Below, one piece after another: positions 49,701-59,920 of a stretch of DNA of 64,000 bases (positions within the stretch are counted from its first letter, which is position 1; every line of letters begins with the position of its first letter). The position numbers and the translations under genes are program-made. This DNA comes from Clarkia xantiana subsp. parviflora (lineage: Eukaryota; Streptophyta; Magnoliopsida; Myrtales; Onagraceae). A model generated the notes under the pieces. That model saw only the letters and a program-made list of their open reading frames with translations, was not told where the DNA came from and did not search any database. The stretch is taken from assembly GCA_036873135.1 (NCBI GenBank), contig JAPTYO010000023.1:3607834-3671833 (forward strand), written 5' to 3'.

Positions 49701-49703
49701 CAT
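31759..49703 (-). CDS. Giant CC-NB-ARC-LRR resistance protein, 12 exons
   Basis: Intracellular immune receptor. Exons (minus): 49703-49337, 48374-48279, 43048-40527, 40420-39692, 39574-38798, 37963-37547, 37394-36639, 35220-34837, 34689-34000, 33721-33314, 33198-32452, 32307-31759. All borders are GT..AG; phases are 1,1 for the first two junctions and 0 for the rest, giving 8,442 nt and 2,813 residues with no stop. Coiled-coil region: about residues 1-150. NB-ARC: P-loop GMGGVGKST 222-230, kinase-2 VLIILDDIW 312-320, TSR sensor about 342, GLPV 401-404, MHD 519-521. LRRs fill residues 540 to the end, irregular, of the kind seen in RPS2/At4g27190-like proteins. Exons 5, 7, 9, 11 (start VLxPK.., end YLFDDK) alternate with 6, 8, 10 (start VxLPNLKK/N, end FFD+K); exon 4 ends like the latter type. 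Typical relatives are roughly 900-2,000 residues. A splice variant or split gene cannot be excluded. Confidence 0.85.
35423..35836. mobile_element. Tourist-like (PIF/Harbinger) MITE in NLR intron 7
   Basis: Inverted ends GAGCATCCACAATGGTTTTA and, inverted, GAGCATCCACAGTGGTATTA. They are flanked by TAA at 35420-35422 and TAA at 35837-35839, the three-base duplication of the Harbinger group. 414 bp, no coding. Confidence 0.8.
35878..36177. mobile_element. hAT MITE in NLR intron 7, 300 bp
   Basis: Ends CAGTGGCGGAGC and, inverted, CAGGGGCGGAGG. A perfect 8-bp duplication, actacgct, lies at 35870-35877 and 36178-36185. No coding content. It lies 41 bp from the Tourist-like MITE. Confidence 0.85.
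38218..38557. mobile_element. Foldback MITE in NLR intron 5, 340 bp
   Basis: Inverted arms of about 75-90 bp starting GATAGAGTA and sharing the stretch agatttggatatggatatgt. Possible 7-bp duplications tctcttt (38211-38217) and actcttt (38558-38564), one mismatch. No coding content. Confidence 0.7.
43157..48070 (+). mobile_element. Degenerate Ty1/Copia element in NLR intron 2
   Basis: The probable 5' LTR starts tgttagagatatattcttta at 43157. A primer binding site, ttggtatgagagcc (43273-43286), differs in one base from the usual initiator-tRNA-Met complement. Gag-like codons start at 43772 (MAQNLLFRFNLPLLEHP). GAG-pre-integrase codons lie at 45140-45290 (LHQCLGHSTLSKLQQ), then integrase (about 45300-46130), reverse transcriptase (47013-47200, SGTWDLIP, GCGWVFVVK) and RNase H (about 47820-48030, CDADWAS). 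Many stops and frameshifts are present and no intact 3' LTR was found. Opposite in strand to the NLR. The element ends about 210 bp before NLR exon 2. Confidence 0.8.
45324..45737. mobile_element. Mutator-like MITE nested in the Copia integrase
   Basis: Perfect terminal repeats GGAAAAATCACCCAAATAAC at both ends, with inverted arms extending about 60 bp or more. A 9-bp duplication, cagatgttt, lies at 45315-45323 and 45738-45746. Inside are repeated atgcgccat/ggcgcatc words and ccgttaac words. Its two flanks are contiguous in Copia integrase, so it inserted into the retroelement after that element was in place. Confidence 0.9.
48957..49242 (-). mobile_element. TRIM-like retroelement in NLR intron 1
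   Basis: An LTR-like unit of about 162 bp (48957-49118; tgttaaattccacattgggc ... tttcaaca) is followed by a short internal part containing, on the minus strand, a tRNA-Met primer site (atggtatcagatc, about 49147-49160). A second, truncated copy of the LTR follows (49160-49242, tgttaaattcgacattcggc). This short LTR-PBS-LTR structure without genes is a TRIM. Same strand as the NLR. Confidence 0.65.
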
Positions 49704-49859
49704 TTATCTAATCTTTTGGCTTCTCTTTTCTTTTTAATTTTTTGTAACTGAAATCTGCTAGCTAATGAGCGAGGAAGAGGATAAGTTATTGAACAAACCC
49801 TCTTAATAAGACCAAACACACAAGCTAACGAAAGTCAAAACAACAAAAGCTGGAGTTTT

Positions 49860-51747
49860 TTTTTTTCTAACTCGATATAACAAAATTACAAATCACACAT
49901 CTAAAATCAAGAAATTTTGACTGAACAAGAAAGGATGCTGTTTTTTTTTTTTTTTCCAAATTTGTAGGGTTTCCAAAGAAAATGGGAACAGACTATATAT
50001 GAATGTAGCTAGTAATGGATGATCCTAAAGATGAACATCTAAGAGTGCTTCAGTTGTGGACGAAACAGGAAGCAGTGTGTGGGAGCTCTTTAGAACCAAG
50101 GGATAAGAAATTTAGATGGCTGAATAACACAGAACAGCTACATATGCATACATATACACATGATTGAACATAATATATATATATATTGGTAAACGCTATA
50201 TTTATCCAATTTAAAAACAACCACTAATTAAAGTCGTCAAGGATCTAAGTCTTTGGAATATAAAGAACTCAAACCTAGCTAACTACTTGGGGCATGATGA
50301 AGTCCACAAGGAATATCAATAAATTTTTATCTAATTTGATTTTTTTAGCTAAAAAAACATGTATGGAAACGACGATTCCGCAAGCGAAATTGCAGTTTCC
50401 ACCGAGATAGTTAACTTGTTACTTGTTCTGTATTAGTTAATTATCAACTGAATGTTATAAAAACAGACTACCCCAGACGCTTCCCCCCATTCCAATATTC
50501 TTTACATATTAAAGTTAGCTAAACAACTTATAATATTGGCTCTGCCAGTAATATTGCATATTGAATAGTTATTTGATGACAACTGTGATTAGCTATCAAC
50601 TTATAATAACAATCCTTAGAAAGTCTTCCATCATTTTTCTAATATAGAAATGCAATGTGGACAGAGTACTGCCAATTAAAGAATGATTACCTGGACTGCA
50701 CAAATAACAGCTACTACCCTTTTATATATTAGAGACTAGAGAGATAGATAAATAGATGTATATATATATATATTCGGTTTGTCTTAAGCCTTAATTAATG
50801 ACTCCAAACTTTTAATTCACTCTTTCCATTCAAAACTTTATTTTTAAATTTTACACTTGAAATATAAGAACACCCATTTTGGTTGTTGTTAAGTTATACA
50901 CGTTCGTTCTGTGTGTCTATCCGTCAATGCAATCTACATTTTCAATATTCAGTAGATGAGCACTCTGCTTAACTAGCAAATTGTGTATTATTACAGAGAT
51001 TCTTTATCATTTGTAATATAATATAAATGCAATTTGGCTAGAGTATGTATGAAAACGATGGTGATTTAATAAGACTTTCTTTTGCCGGATTTAAGAAAGA
51101 AGACTTGAGGTGCACAAATAACAGCTAGTTTTATTTTTATTAGATTACTCGATTACTTGGCCATATTATACATATACTTATTTACAAACTATCATATTGG
51201 ACACCAATAGTTTATTCAAAGTCATCAAGTGTAACTAGTAATTGTTAATTCATTCAGTGGGATTGTAAATTTGTAATAGACCTCAGATTTTAAATCATAT
51301 TGAATGAAGAAGACTCAGTATTGTGATTTGTGATAGATCTATCTGAAGAACCCTTCAAATACTTACACTTGGGACCTGACCCTAATTATAGCTGCAGTTC
51401 TCACAAACCAGCTAATTACCATTTACCATTTGCGTTCACTCTATTTGTAATATCAACCACAAAAACTAAAACTGAGGAATCTTTAACTTACCTACTGGAT
51501 TGCTATAAGCAATTCCCCTTTTAATAAGCTCAACCTCTTAGGACTCTGACCAACTGTTCAATCTTCTCTGGTCTGTCAATATAAAATGCAGCAAAGCAAT
51601 AAGTGAGTGATAAGTCTAATACACTTCTGCACTCGAACTGACAGGAAAAATAATGGAACCCAAAATAGTATGCATATAAAGAAAGATGTTCAACACAAAA
51701 ATTAGTATAAGGTCAAAATAGTATGCATAAATCAAATTCAGCATAAT
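49860..51747. other. Upstream flank of the NLR gene, no gene seen
   Basis: AT-rich DNA with short (AT)n runs (50168-50186, 50758-50772). It should contain the NLR promoter, but I cannot point to a convincing TATA box close to the start. No other gene is supported. Confidence 0.5.
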
Positions 51748-52156
51748 CATTGGCCGAATTCAGCAGTTCACTGGTAGAATGCAACAGTTCGTGTGAGACA
51801 CTGCAATTCAGCAGTTCACTAGCTGTAATAATTTTCAAAAAAAATTATGATATATCATCTTTGAAAAAAAAAAATCCGCTAGATTGCAAGAAATTCGTCA
51901 AAAAAAAAAAAATAGGAAGCCTTTTCAGTCTAGGGATTGAAAAAAAAAAATTAAGCCACTGCTTACATGTAAAACCGAGATGAAGAGGAAGGACTCGCCA
52001 GTTGAGGGATTGAAGAAGAAGCGAAGATGAGAGCTCGATTTCAAGATTGGAAATCCTAGGTTCTTCTTCAAATCAGAACCTTATTTCAGTTGTTTATCAG
52101 TGCTTATGCCAACTACACATGTTGTTGTCGACTCAATTTTGTCATTTTTAAAGAGA
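51748..52156. repeat. Direct repeat, left copy (409 bp)
   Basis: From cattggccgaattcagcag to catttttaaagaga this copy matches 55625-56036 almost base for base, differing mainly in A-run lengths. Its last 76 bases are the 3' end of the Copia gag-pol frame including the stop. Confidence 0.95.
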
Positions 52157-55100
52157 ATTTCTTTTGCATATTTCTTCTGAGCAACAAATATCTCCTCCTT
52201 TCCTTGTTGAATTTCCATTCCCAGAAAATAGGCCATCAATCCTAGGTCAGTCATCTCAAAGCTGCGCATCATTTCAAACTTGAATTTTTGAACCAGACCT
52301 GAATTATTTCCTGTCACAAGGAGATCATCAACATAAAGAGAGACAATTAAAATATTCCCTTCTTCATGTTTTACATATAGAGTAGCTTCTGATGGGCTTT
52401 TCTCAAATCCAAGGCTCATCAAATGGTCATCGATCCTGCTGTACCATGCTCTAGGAGCCTGTTTCAGTCCATACAGAGCTTTGTTCAGCTTATACACCTT
52501 ATCTTCTGCTCCTTGAACTTCAAACCCATATGGTTGATCCACATAGATTTCTTCTTGAAGAAAACCATTTAGGAAAGCCGATTTAACATCTAGTTGATAT
52601 ATCTTCCAACCCTTTTGAGCCGCCACAGCTAGGATTAGACGAATTGTATCTAATCTAGCAACAGGTGCAAAAGTATCTGAGTAATCAACACCAGAAATTT
52701 GAGCATACCCTTTAACGACAAGTCTGGCTTTGTATTTGTTGATTGAGCTATCTGCATTCAGTTTGGTCCTGAATACCCACTTTACTCCAATCACTTTTCT
52801 GTCGGCTGGCCTCTCAACAAGTGTCCAAGTGTGATTCTTCTCGATCATTGATATTTCTTCCTTCATTGCCTCAAACCACTTTGGATTGAGTACAGCTTCC
52901 TCAGGTCCTGCTGGTTCGCAGATGACCACATTGCATCTTTGATAGATGTCAGAAAGTGATCTTGTGCCTCGTACAGGTGGGTCATCAATAGCTTCATTGC
53001 TCCATGGTTCATCAGGAATTTGAGTCATTGGAGGATGAGACTCTTCTCCTGTTTTATTCCAGTCCCATCTGCCATGTTCATTAAATTGAACATCTCTTGA
53101 GATTGAAATCTTCTTGGTTTGAGGATGATACACCTTGTAGGCTTTTGAAACACTGCTGTAGCCAACAAATATGCCTGGGAGAGCCTTCTTATCCAGCTTA
53201 TCTCTCTTCACATGTGGTACATGAACAAAGCAGATGCAACCAAACACTTTAAGTAAAGTTAGTGAAGGTTTATGTTCATACCACAATTCAAATGGTGTTG
53301 TATCTTTCAGGACCTTCGAAGGCAATCTGTTCTGTAGAAAGACCGCTGTGTTGGCTGCTTCAGCCCAGAACTCTTTGGGTAGGCTCTTCTCGTGAATCAT
53401 ACTTCTTGTCATCTCCATGATTGATCTGTTCCTTCTTTCACTCACTCCATTTTGCTGTGGTGTGTAGAAGGTTGTGAGTTGATGATCAATTCCATTCTTT
53501 TCACAGAATGTGTTGAATTCTGTGGAAGTATACTCAGTACCATTGTCAGTCCTGAGTGTCTTTATCTTGCAGCCACTCTGATTTTCGACCAGATTTTTGA
53601 ACTTCAAGAAAACCCCAAAAACCTCTGCTTTGGACTTCAAAAAATAAATCCAGCACATTCTTGAGAAATCATCAATAAAGATGATATAAAATCGATTACC
53701 TTGGAGTGATTTAGTCCTCTGTGGTCCACTTAGGTCAGAGTGAACCAATTGAAGCTTCTGCTTTGCTCTCCAAGTTGAATCAGGAAAATATTTTCTGTTC
53801 AGCTTGCCAAAGTGACAAGCCTCACAGTCAGGAATCGTGCTGGACAGACTTGGGAGTCCATTTGACAGCTCCTTTGCCTTTGCTTCAAGCATTCTTCTTA
53901 AGCTGCAGTGACCTAATCTCTTGTGCCATGTCTCTGTTGTGTTCTCAACTGCTGGATAGGCTGAGTACTCCTCCTGGGATGGATCGAAGGAGAAACTTTT
54001 GCCCTTCATCTTAACACACAGCACTTCCACCTCCTTGTCATCATAAATGTGACAACACTTGTTTTTGAATGTCACATTGAAACCTTTTTCTACTAGCTGA
54101 CCCACACTAAACAGATTTTGATCAAGATCTGGTACATATAACACATCTGAGATTGTTTTTGTACATAATCTTGTTGTGATTGCAATAGTGCCCTTTCCTT
54201 TTGCATTCAGATAGGCACCATTTCCAATTCTGATCTTAGTGGTTTTGCATGGCTTGAGCTCCTTGAATAGACTTCGGTCATAAGTCATATGATTTGAACA
54301 CCCACTATCGATTAACCATGTCTCTGAGCCTTCACCAGTTGCATAACATTGAGCTACGAAGATTTGATCATCGTCTGCTTCTTCCTTAGCTACCTGTGCA
54401 TCTCCTTCTCTTCTTTGATTCTTGCATATTACTGCTTCATGCCCCTTCTGATTGCACTTATTGCAGACTGCTTCTGGTCTTCTCCAACATTTGAACGGAG
54501 GATGACCTTTCTTCTTGCAGTGCTGACATGGAGGGAAGCTCCTTTTTTGAGTTTTCCCTTTGTTCTGACTGCTACTTGACCCTTCATTCTCCTTGCTGAA
54601 AGTCTTCTTCCTGGGCTTGAATGATGCTTGAAGTTTTACAGCTAGTGCTCCTTCAACTGAGGGCTCCATACGCATCATTCTTCTTTGTTCCTGAGCTTGG
54701 AGTGAATTCAAAAGTTCTGCCAGTTTCAGATTAGACAGATCTTTTGTATTCTCCAAGGAAGCAATAGTTGCTTTGAATCTTTCAGGTAACGTGACTAGAA
54801 TCTTTTGAACTAGTCTGCTTTCAGAAAGGTCAGTACCAAGCATTCTCACCTTATTAGCAATACCAACCAATTTGTCAGAATATTCCTTGATGGTTTCCGA
54901 CTCTTGCATTTGTTGACGCTCAAACTCTCGGATCAAGTTCAAGGCTTTCATGCCTCGAATTCTCTCATCGCCTTTGTATTCAGCATTGAGGAAGTCCCAG
55001 ATGTCCTTTGCTGTTTTGAGCATCATTATACGATTGAAGATGGCCGGAGTGACAGAGGAGAATAGACAAGACTTTGCTTTGGCCTTCCTTGTCTTCTTCT

Positions 55101-55290
55101 CCTTGTGTACCTTCATTTGTGCAAGTGTCGGATTATTTGGAAGAGCAGGGATTTCATAGTCTTCTTCCACTGCTTCCCACAGATCTTGCCCTTCTAGGTA
55201 TGCCTCCATCCTTACAGACCACGCCTGAAAGTCCTCTCCATCGAAAATTGGTGGTGCCATGACTGAGAATGAATTTGAACCTTCCTCCAT
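52081..55290 (-). CDS. Copia gag-pol polyprotein lacking RNase H
   Basis: An open frame of 1,069 residues in an LTR retrotransposon. Order: gag (about 10-220), two zinc knuckles CQHCKKKGHPPFKC and CNKCNQKGHEAVIC (255-289), protease active site DSG (328-330), GAG-pre-integrase (WHKRLGHCSLRRM), integrase core with HSDLSGP, IIFIDDFSR, RTDNGTEY and PQQNGVSERRNRS, and reverse transcriptase with LDVKSAFLNG and YVDD (986-989). Full Copia pol continues for about 200 residues of connection and RNase H; here the frame stops after GISTDKQLK, inside the flanking repeat. The key motifs are intact, so the copy is young, but without RNase H and 3' LTR it should not transpose by itself. Confidence 0.9.
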   Translation of the reverse strand: MEEGSNSFSVMAPPIFDGEDFQAWSVRMEAYLEGQDLWEAVEEDYEIPALPNNPTLAQMKVHKEKKTRKAKAKSCLFSSVTPAIFNRIMMLKTAKDIWDFLNAEYKGDERIRGMKALNLIREFERQQMQESETIKEYSDKLVGIANKVRMLGTDLSESRLVQKILVTLPERFKATIASLENTKDLSNLKLAELLNSLQAQEQRRMMRMEPSVEGALAVKLQASFKPRKKTFSKENEGSSSSQNKGKTQKRSFPPCQHCKKKGHPPFKCWRRPEAVCNKCNQKGHEAVICKNQRREGDAQVAKEEADDDQIFVAQCYATGEGSETWLIDSGCSNHMTYDRSLFKELKPCKTTKIRIGNGAYLNAKGKGTIAITTRLCTKTISDVLYVPDLDQNLFSVGQLVEKGFNVTFKNKCCHIYDDKEVEVLCVKMKGKSFSFDPSQEEYSAYPAVENTTETWHKRLGHCSLRRMLEAKAKELSNGLPSLSSTIPDCEACHFGKLNRKYFPDSTWRAKQKLQLVHSDLSGPQRTKSLQGNRFYIIFIDDFSRMCWIYFLKSKAEVFGVFLKFKNLVENQSGCKIKTLRTDNGTEYTSTEFNTFCEKNGIDHQLTTFYTPQQNGVSERRNRSIMEMTRSMIHEKSLPKEFWAEAANTAVFLQNRLPSKVLKDTTPFELWYEHKPSLTLLKVFGCICFVHVPHVKRDKLDKKALPGIFVGYSSVSKAYKVYHPQTKKISISRDVQFNEHGRWDWNKTGEESHPPMTQIPDEPWSNEAIDDPPVRGTRSLSDIYQRCNVVICEPAGPEEAVLNPKWFEAMKEEISMIEKNHTWTLVERPADRKVIGVKWVFRTKLNADSSINKYKARLVVKGYAQISGVDYSDTFAPVARLDTIRLILAVAAQKGWKIYQLDVKSAFLNGFLQEEIYVDQPYGFEVQGAEDKVYKLNKALYGLKQAPRAWYSRIDDHLMSLGFEKSPSEATLYVKHEEGNILIVSLYVDDLLVTGNNSGLVQKFKFEMMRSFEMTDLGLMAYFLGMEIQQGKEEIFVAQKKYAKEILFKNDKIESTTTCVVGISTDKQLK

Positions 55291-55624
55291 TGGTAAGATT
55301 TTTTGCAGGAGAAGTTTTCTCGCTCTTTTGAATGATAAAAAAAAAAACTCTCTCTACTCTCAATTAGTCCCTTAAGAATATTGCTCTGATACCAATTGTA
55401 AAAGGAAGATCAGATTCTCTACGTAATAGAAGGGAACTGCTTACATATTAATAATAACCACTACAGCTTTTATAGCTGTTACAAAAGTGCAGATAAACAT
55501 TAGAATGAAATCCCTAAAAATCTGGCAACTGATCCACTAACTCTAATAATGGAAAAACAGAAAACTTAAGTAAATACAGCATTTAACATGTGCTGAATTA
55601 GTTTCTAGAGCAGTAAGTCTAACA
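52081..55624 (-). mobile_element. 3'-truncated Ty1/Copia element
   Basis: 5' LTR of 228 bp at 55624-55397 (minus strand TGTTAGACTT ... CTTTTACA). It is followed directly by a primer binding site, TTGGTATCAGAGC (55396-55384), a short leader, and gag-pol from 55290. No 3' LTR or RNase H follows pol. Instead the sequence passes into the direct repeat that also lies just outside the 5' LTR. Confidence 0.85.
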
Positions 55625-56036
55625 CATTGGCCGAATTCAGCAGTTCACTGGTAGAATGCAACAGTTCGTGTGAGACACTGCAATTCAGCAGTTCACTAGC
55701 TGTAATAATTTTCAAAAAAAATTATGATATATCATCTTTGAAAAAAAAAAAAAATCCGCTAGATTGCAAGAAATTCGTCAAAAAAAAAAAATAGGAAGCC
55801 TTTTCAGTCTAGGGATTGAAAAAAAAAAAATTAAGCCACTGCTTACATGTAAAACCGAGATGAAGAGGAAGGACTCGCCAGTTGAGGGATTGAAGAAGAA
55901 GCGAAGATGAGAGCTCGATTTCAAGATTGGAAATCCTAGGTTCTTCTTCAAATCAGAACCTTATTTCAGTTGTTTATCAGTGCTTATGCCAACTACACAT
56001 GTTGTTGTCGACTCAATTTTGTCATTTTTAAAGAGA
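55625..56036. repeat. Direct repeat, right copy (412 bp)
   Basis: Second copy of 51748-52156. It begins at the exact base after the Copia 5' LTR border (55624/55625) and includes the same pol-tail stretch at its far end. Confidence 0.95.
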
Positions 56037-56482
56037 TTAGCATATCTTATAAAAACTCAGCATTTGTGGAGTAAGACTGCCACATATTTGTACTAAATCA
56101 TGTCCATGATTTGGTAAGAAGACTACGTTGTTATAGTCATATTTGGTTCTTTCTGCATTTTAGTTTTTATTATTGTTATGGATTATTCATATATTATATC
56201 TTGACCTCTTAGTAACACAAATATATACACCTTCAATGTAGAGTTAAGTTTTTGTATAATTGCATCGTTAGAGTGATCATGTTAAGTTAATTGAATACGG
56301 TTTGCTCGTCTTATTAATATTCATTTCTTATGAAATTTTCTCTGGAAGCATCTCAGGGCTTCAGAGAACCAGAAAGATTTGAAAGAGTTAGATGATGCTA
56401 TTAAAGTTTACTAGAATTATAAAGATCGATTACCTCTTCAGGTATGGTACCTTCTCGTTGTCTATTATCTAGAAAATAATTA

Positions 56483-57064
56483 AGGGTCAATAACCTGGAG
56501 AGTGGTCTGAAGATTGGCCATTGTGAATTTGAGAGGTCTGAAGATTGAAATGGTGATAACAGAGGTCTGAAGTTTCGACTTGTAGATAATAGAGGTCTCC
56601 GTTAATTTTTTCCGTTAAAACTGACGGAAGTTGGTCATGTGCATTGCATGTGACCAGAAATAAAATTAAATTCCAAAAATACCATTTTTGCATCTCACAT
56701 GCTCGAATGAAAAGACGAAAATGCCCTTTGGGCCACCACCCAACCCGGCGACCACCACTCACAGCTCCGACGACCGCCACCAACTCCGGCGGCCACAACC
56801 CGACTCCGACGACCATCACCCAACTACGGCGACCACAACCGCGGTTCCGATTGGGCCCAATCGGGGCCGGTGGCTCCGATTTGGAGCTCTATGGCCCCAG
56901 ATCGGAGCCACAGAGCTCCGATTTGGAGCTCTGTGGCTCCGATCTGTGCCAAAACCTAAAAATCACAAAGTCGAAACTTCAGACCTCAGTTATCATCATT
57001 TCAAACTTCAGACCTCTCAAATTCACAAGGGCCAATCTCCAGACCTCTCCCAGGTTATTGACCC
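56483..57064. mobile_element. Mutator-like foldback MITE, 582 bp
   Basis: Ends AGGGTCAATAACCTGGAGAG and, inverted, GGGTCAATAACCTGGGAGAG, with arms rich in gaggtctgaag. An 8-bp duplication, aataatta, lies at 56475-56482 and 57065-57072. The GC-rich centre contains proline-rich chance frames and repeats of ggagctctgtggctccgat. Confidence 0.85.
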
Positions 57065-57126
57065 AATAATTAATGTCGGCAGTAACGTATATCCTGATTT
57101 TCTTAATTTTTCTTACTTGGTATGAT

Positions 57127-57222
57127 GGTTAAAATCTCAAACCTCTCAAATCAACATTTGAAACTTCAGACCTCTCTGGTTAACATGGACCAAACTTCAG
57201 ACCTTTCATAGGTTATTAACCC
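57127..57222. repeat. Solo right arm of a related foldback element
   Basis: aaacttcagacctctctggt and the ending cataggttattaaccca match the right-arm pattern of 56483-57064. No left arm is adjacent. Confidence 0.55.
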
Positions 57223-57804
57223 ACATGAGAACTAGGGCAACCTTATTCCCATTATAAGAGATGCATTTCTGACAAGAGAGCTCGTTCGCATACATTGAGA
57301 CATGAAAAAATAGGTTGCAAACTTAGTGTAAGTCGATGTGTCCTTGCTCTTTTCTACATGTTGTTTATCATTTATCATATGTTGCATGAATGATTTGTTA
57401 GTATTTATTGACGCTTTATTGTTTGTTATAGTTTAATTGTTTTTCTTCACTATTTATCTCATAGAGCTACATGCTTGTTAATAAAGTTAAATAGAGTAAA
57501 GTTTGAATCTTTATAAGCTTTCGTGAATTTAGCCTCCTAAGAAACGTAGGTGTTTGTTATAAATGAGGACCCACATTCTGAAATGTTATTCTTGTGGGTG
57601 TTATTGGTTGGATGTGTACGTAAGATATGTTGTTGTGCATCCTCGTGAAATTTGATAACCAACAGATTGTGTTATGCAGAGGTGAGTGAGGACTATATGC
57701 CCTTCTAGGAGGAGCGGTTCCCATTGGATGATCGACGAGAATCAAAATATGATTCAGATGGATGTGACAAGAAAGTAGGTTGTTAGGAATTTTAATCAGG
57801 TGAG

Positions 57805-58925
57805 TAGGGCTGGGCATAAAAACCGGTTCGGGCGAACCGAACCATAACCAAACCGGAACCGAACCAATATAAACCGGTTCTGACTGAACCGGTTCTTAAA
57901 TGGTTCGGTTTTGATAAGGAATATATGGAGCGGTTTTCAACTGGTTCAAAACAGGTTCCGAACCGGTTTTGAACCAGTTTTTCAGAACCACTTTTTTTAC
58001 ATAAAGCCTAAATTGTTAAATAGTAACACACTCTTGCATCTTTTTTTCTTGGTAGATTAAAGGGCTATAAACAAGCCGAGTATCCGAAAAGCTCGACTCG
58101 ACTCAGTTTACTCGAGCTCGAACTCGACCGAGCCTTAATTTTCAAGCTCGAGCTCGACTCGGTGCCATACTTGACATGTTCGAGTTCGGCTTGATAAGGT
58201 TAAAAATTCAATTAAATAATAAATGGTGCATCTTAGCTCGATGTCAAACTCTTCCTCGACTCAATATATACATATATAGTATTATTACGTAAAACTCGAA
58301 AAATTCAAACTCGAACTCGAACTCGACTAGAATATGCAAAACAAAAAAACTCGATTAGGCTCGCGAGCCTCTCGAGTCGAGTACAAGTGAACTCGAACTC
58401 GACTCGGTATCAAAAAAAGTTCAACTCGACTCGAAATTTAGCGAGTCGAATTTGAATATCGACCAAACCGATCTCGAGAAGCTCACGAGTAGCTTGAATC
58501 GTTTACACCCATAGGGTAGATCCTTCACTATTTGGGTTTGGTTCATATTGGATATATAGGTGGTCGTAGCAGACTTGTTTACTTATATATAGTTATTATA
58601 TATTATGTTAGCTCATATCAGTTCTACAGTCAATTGAGTTTAGTTTTGAACTCGAAACTTAACTTAGGAGTAGTTCTATATTGGCTGTATATTTTGAATT
58701 TTAGTAAAAAAAAAGGTGTATATGTTGAATTTTGGTAAAAAAAAATGAAAAAAAAGGTTCAAAACCGGTTCGAACCGGTTCAAAACCGGTTCTCCTATGG
58801 TTCGGTTCTAGGACCTAAAATCTGGTTCGGTTCTTACCTGGTATAGAAAACCAACTGAACCTAAAATCTGGTTCCGGTTCGGTTCTGAACCGGTTCGGCC
58901 AAAAACCGAACCATGCCCAGCCCTA
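57805..58925. mobile_element. hAT-type foldback element, 1,121 bp, with a nested element
   Basis: Inverted ends TAGGGCTGGGCATAAAAACC and TAGGGCTGGGCATGGTTCGG (inverted), with subterminal aaccggttc/gaaccggtt repeats. A perfect 8-bp duplication, caggtgag, lies at 57797-57804 and 58926-58933. Its centre is taken by another foldback element at about 58060-58510. Confidence 0.85.
58060..58510. mobile_element. Nested foldback element rich in ctcgactcg
   Basis: Ends gggctataaacaagccgagt and, inverted, tatgggtgtaaacgattcaa. The interior is dense in ctcgag/ctcgactcg words in both orientations. It lies inside the hAT element 57805-58925. Borders are approximate. Confidence 0.6.
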
Positions 58926-59040
58926 CAGGTGAGGACGATTAGTTTGGATTTCTTTCATCATATGCACTCTTGTCGTAGATTACCTTTGCATCTCTTTTAC
59001 TCCAATTTGTTGGTTACATTGTATTTTTAAAAAAATTTAA

Positions 59041-59731
59041 GGTTAAGAACATAATAGGGGCCTGAATGTTTGTTCATGTTGTCAATTGGGGTCTGAATTG
59101 AAAAATGATATTATTAAGGGCCTGAATTTTGTGTATATGAGAGGTCTCCGTCTATTTTTTCTATTAAAAGTGACGGAAAGTGGTCACATGTTTGGCATGT
59201 GACCGAAAATAAACTGAAAATCCGAAAATTCCCTCCGACCAAAGTGTGTCCTTCACATGCTTGACCTAAAAAGAAAAAAATACAATTTAAGCCACCACGG
59301 CTCCGGCAACCACCACCCCAGCTCCAGCGACCCCAAACCAAACCCCCCCTCTGGCGACCCAAAATAGCTCCGATCAGAGCTTTTTTGGATCGCTGGAGGG
59401 GGGTTTGGGTCGCCGGAGCTGGGGTGGTGGTCGCCGGAGCTGGGTGGTGGTCGGTGGCGGTGGCCGGAGCCGTGGTGGCCTTAAGGGCATAATTAGTGTG
59501 TAGGGGTATTTTAGACATTTCACATTTCATTAATTAAACTAATAAGTTATATAATAATTGCAAAAGGGTAATTCTGTCTTTTTACGTAGTTCCGTTACTT
59601 TTAATAGAAAATTTGGACGGAAACCCAAAAAAACACAAAACTCAAAATTCAGGCCTTAATAATATCATTTTTCAATTCAGACTCCAATTGGCAACATGGA
59701 CAAACATTCAGACCCTATTGTGTTCTTGTAT
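59041..59731. mobile_element. Mutator-like foldback element, about 690 bp
   Basis: The left end (ggttaagaacataatagggg) mirrors the right end (tacaagaacacaatagggtc, inverted), with shared acggaaa and atatcattttt blocks in opposite direction. The centre (59280-59480) is proline/alanine-codon-rich and itself inverted. No clear target duplication was found. Confidence 0.65.
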
Positions 59732-59920
59732 GATATGCACAAACTTGTTTGAAAGTGTTGCTTCGTCTATATTCTAGATTGTGCATCTTATTTGTTTGTG
59801 GCAGGTTCATATAATTATTAGCTATGTTGTAGGAAATTAGTCATGCCGGGAGTACTGGATTGTGGGCTGAACCTATGAGCAACCAAGATTATGACATTTT
59901 AGGCAACGTAATTCTTATAA

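Noticed and set aside
51748..56036. The 409-bp repeats as the LTRs of the Copia element
   Set aside because: They do not have TG..CA ends, the primer site does not adjoin them, and a separate 228-bp 5' LTR with an adjacent primer site exists at 55397-55624.
56644..57125. Overlapping proline/threonine-rich frames of 110-145 codons
   Set aside because: They fall inside the inverted arms and GC-rich centre of the foldback element 56483-57064.
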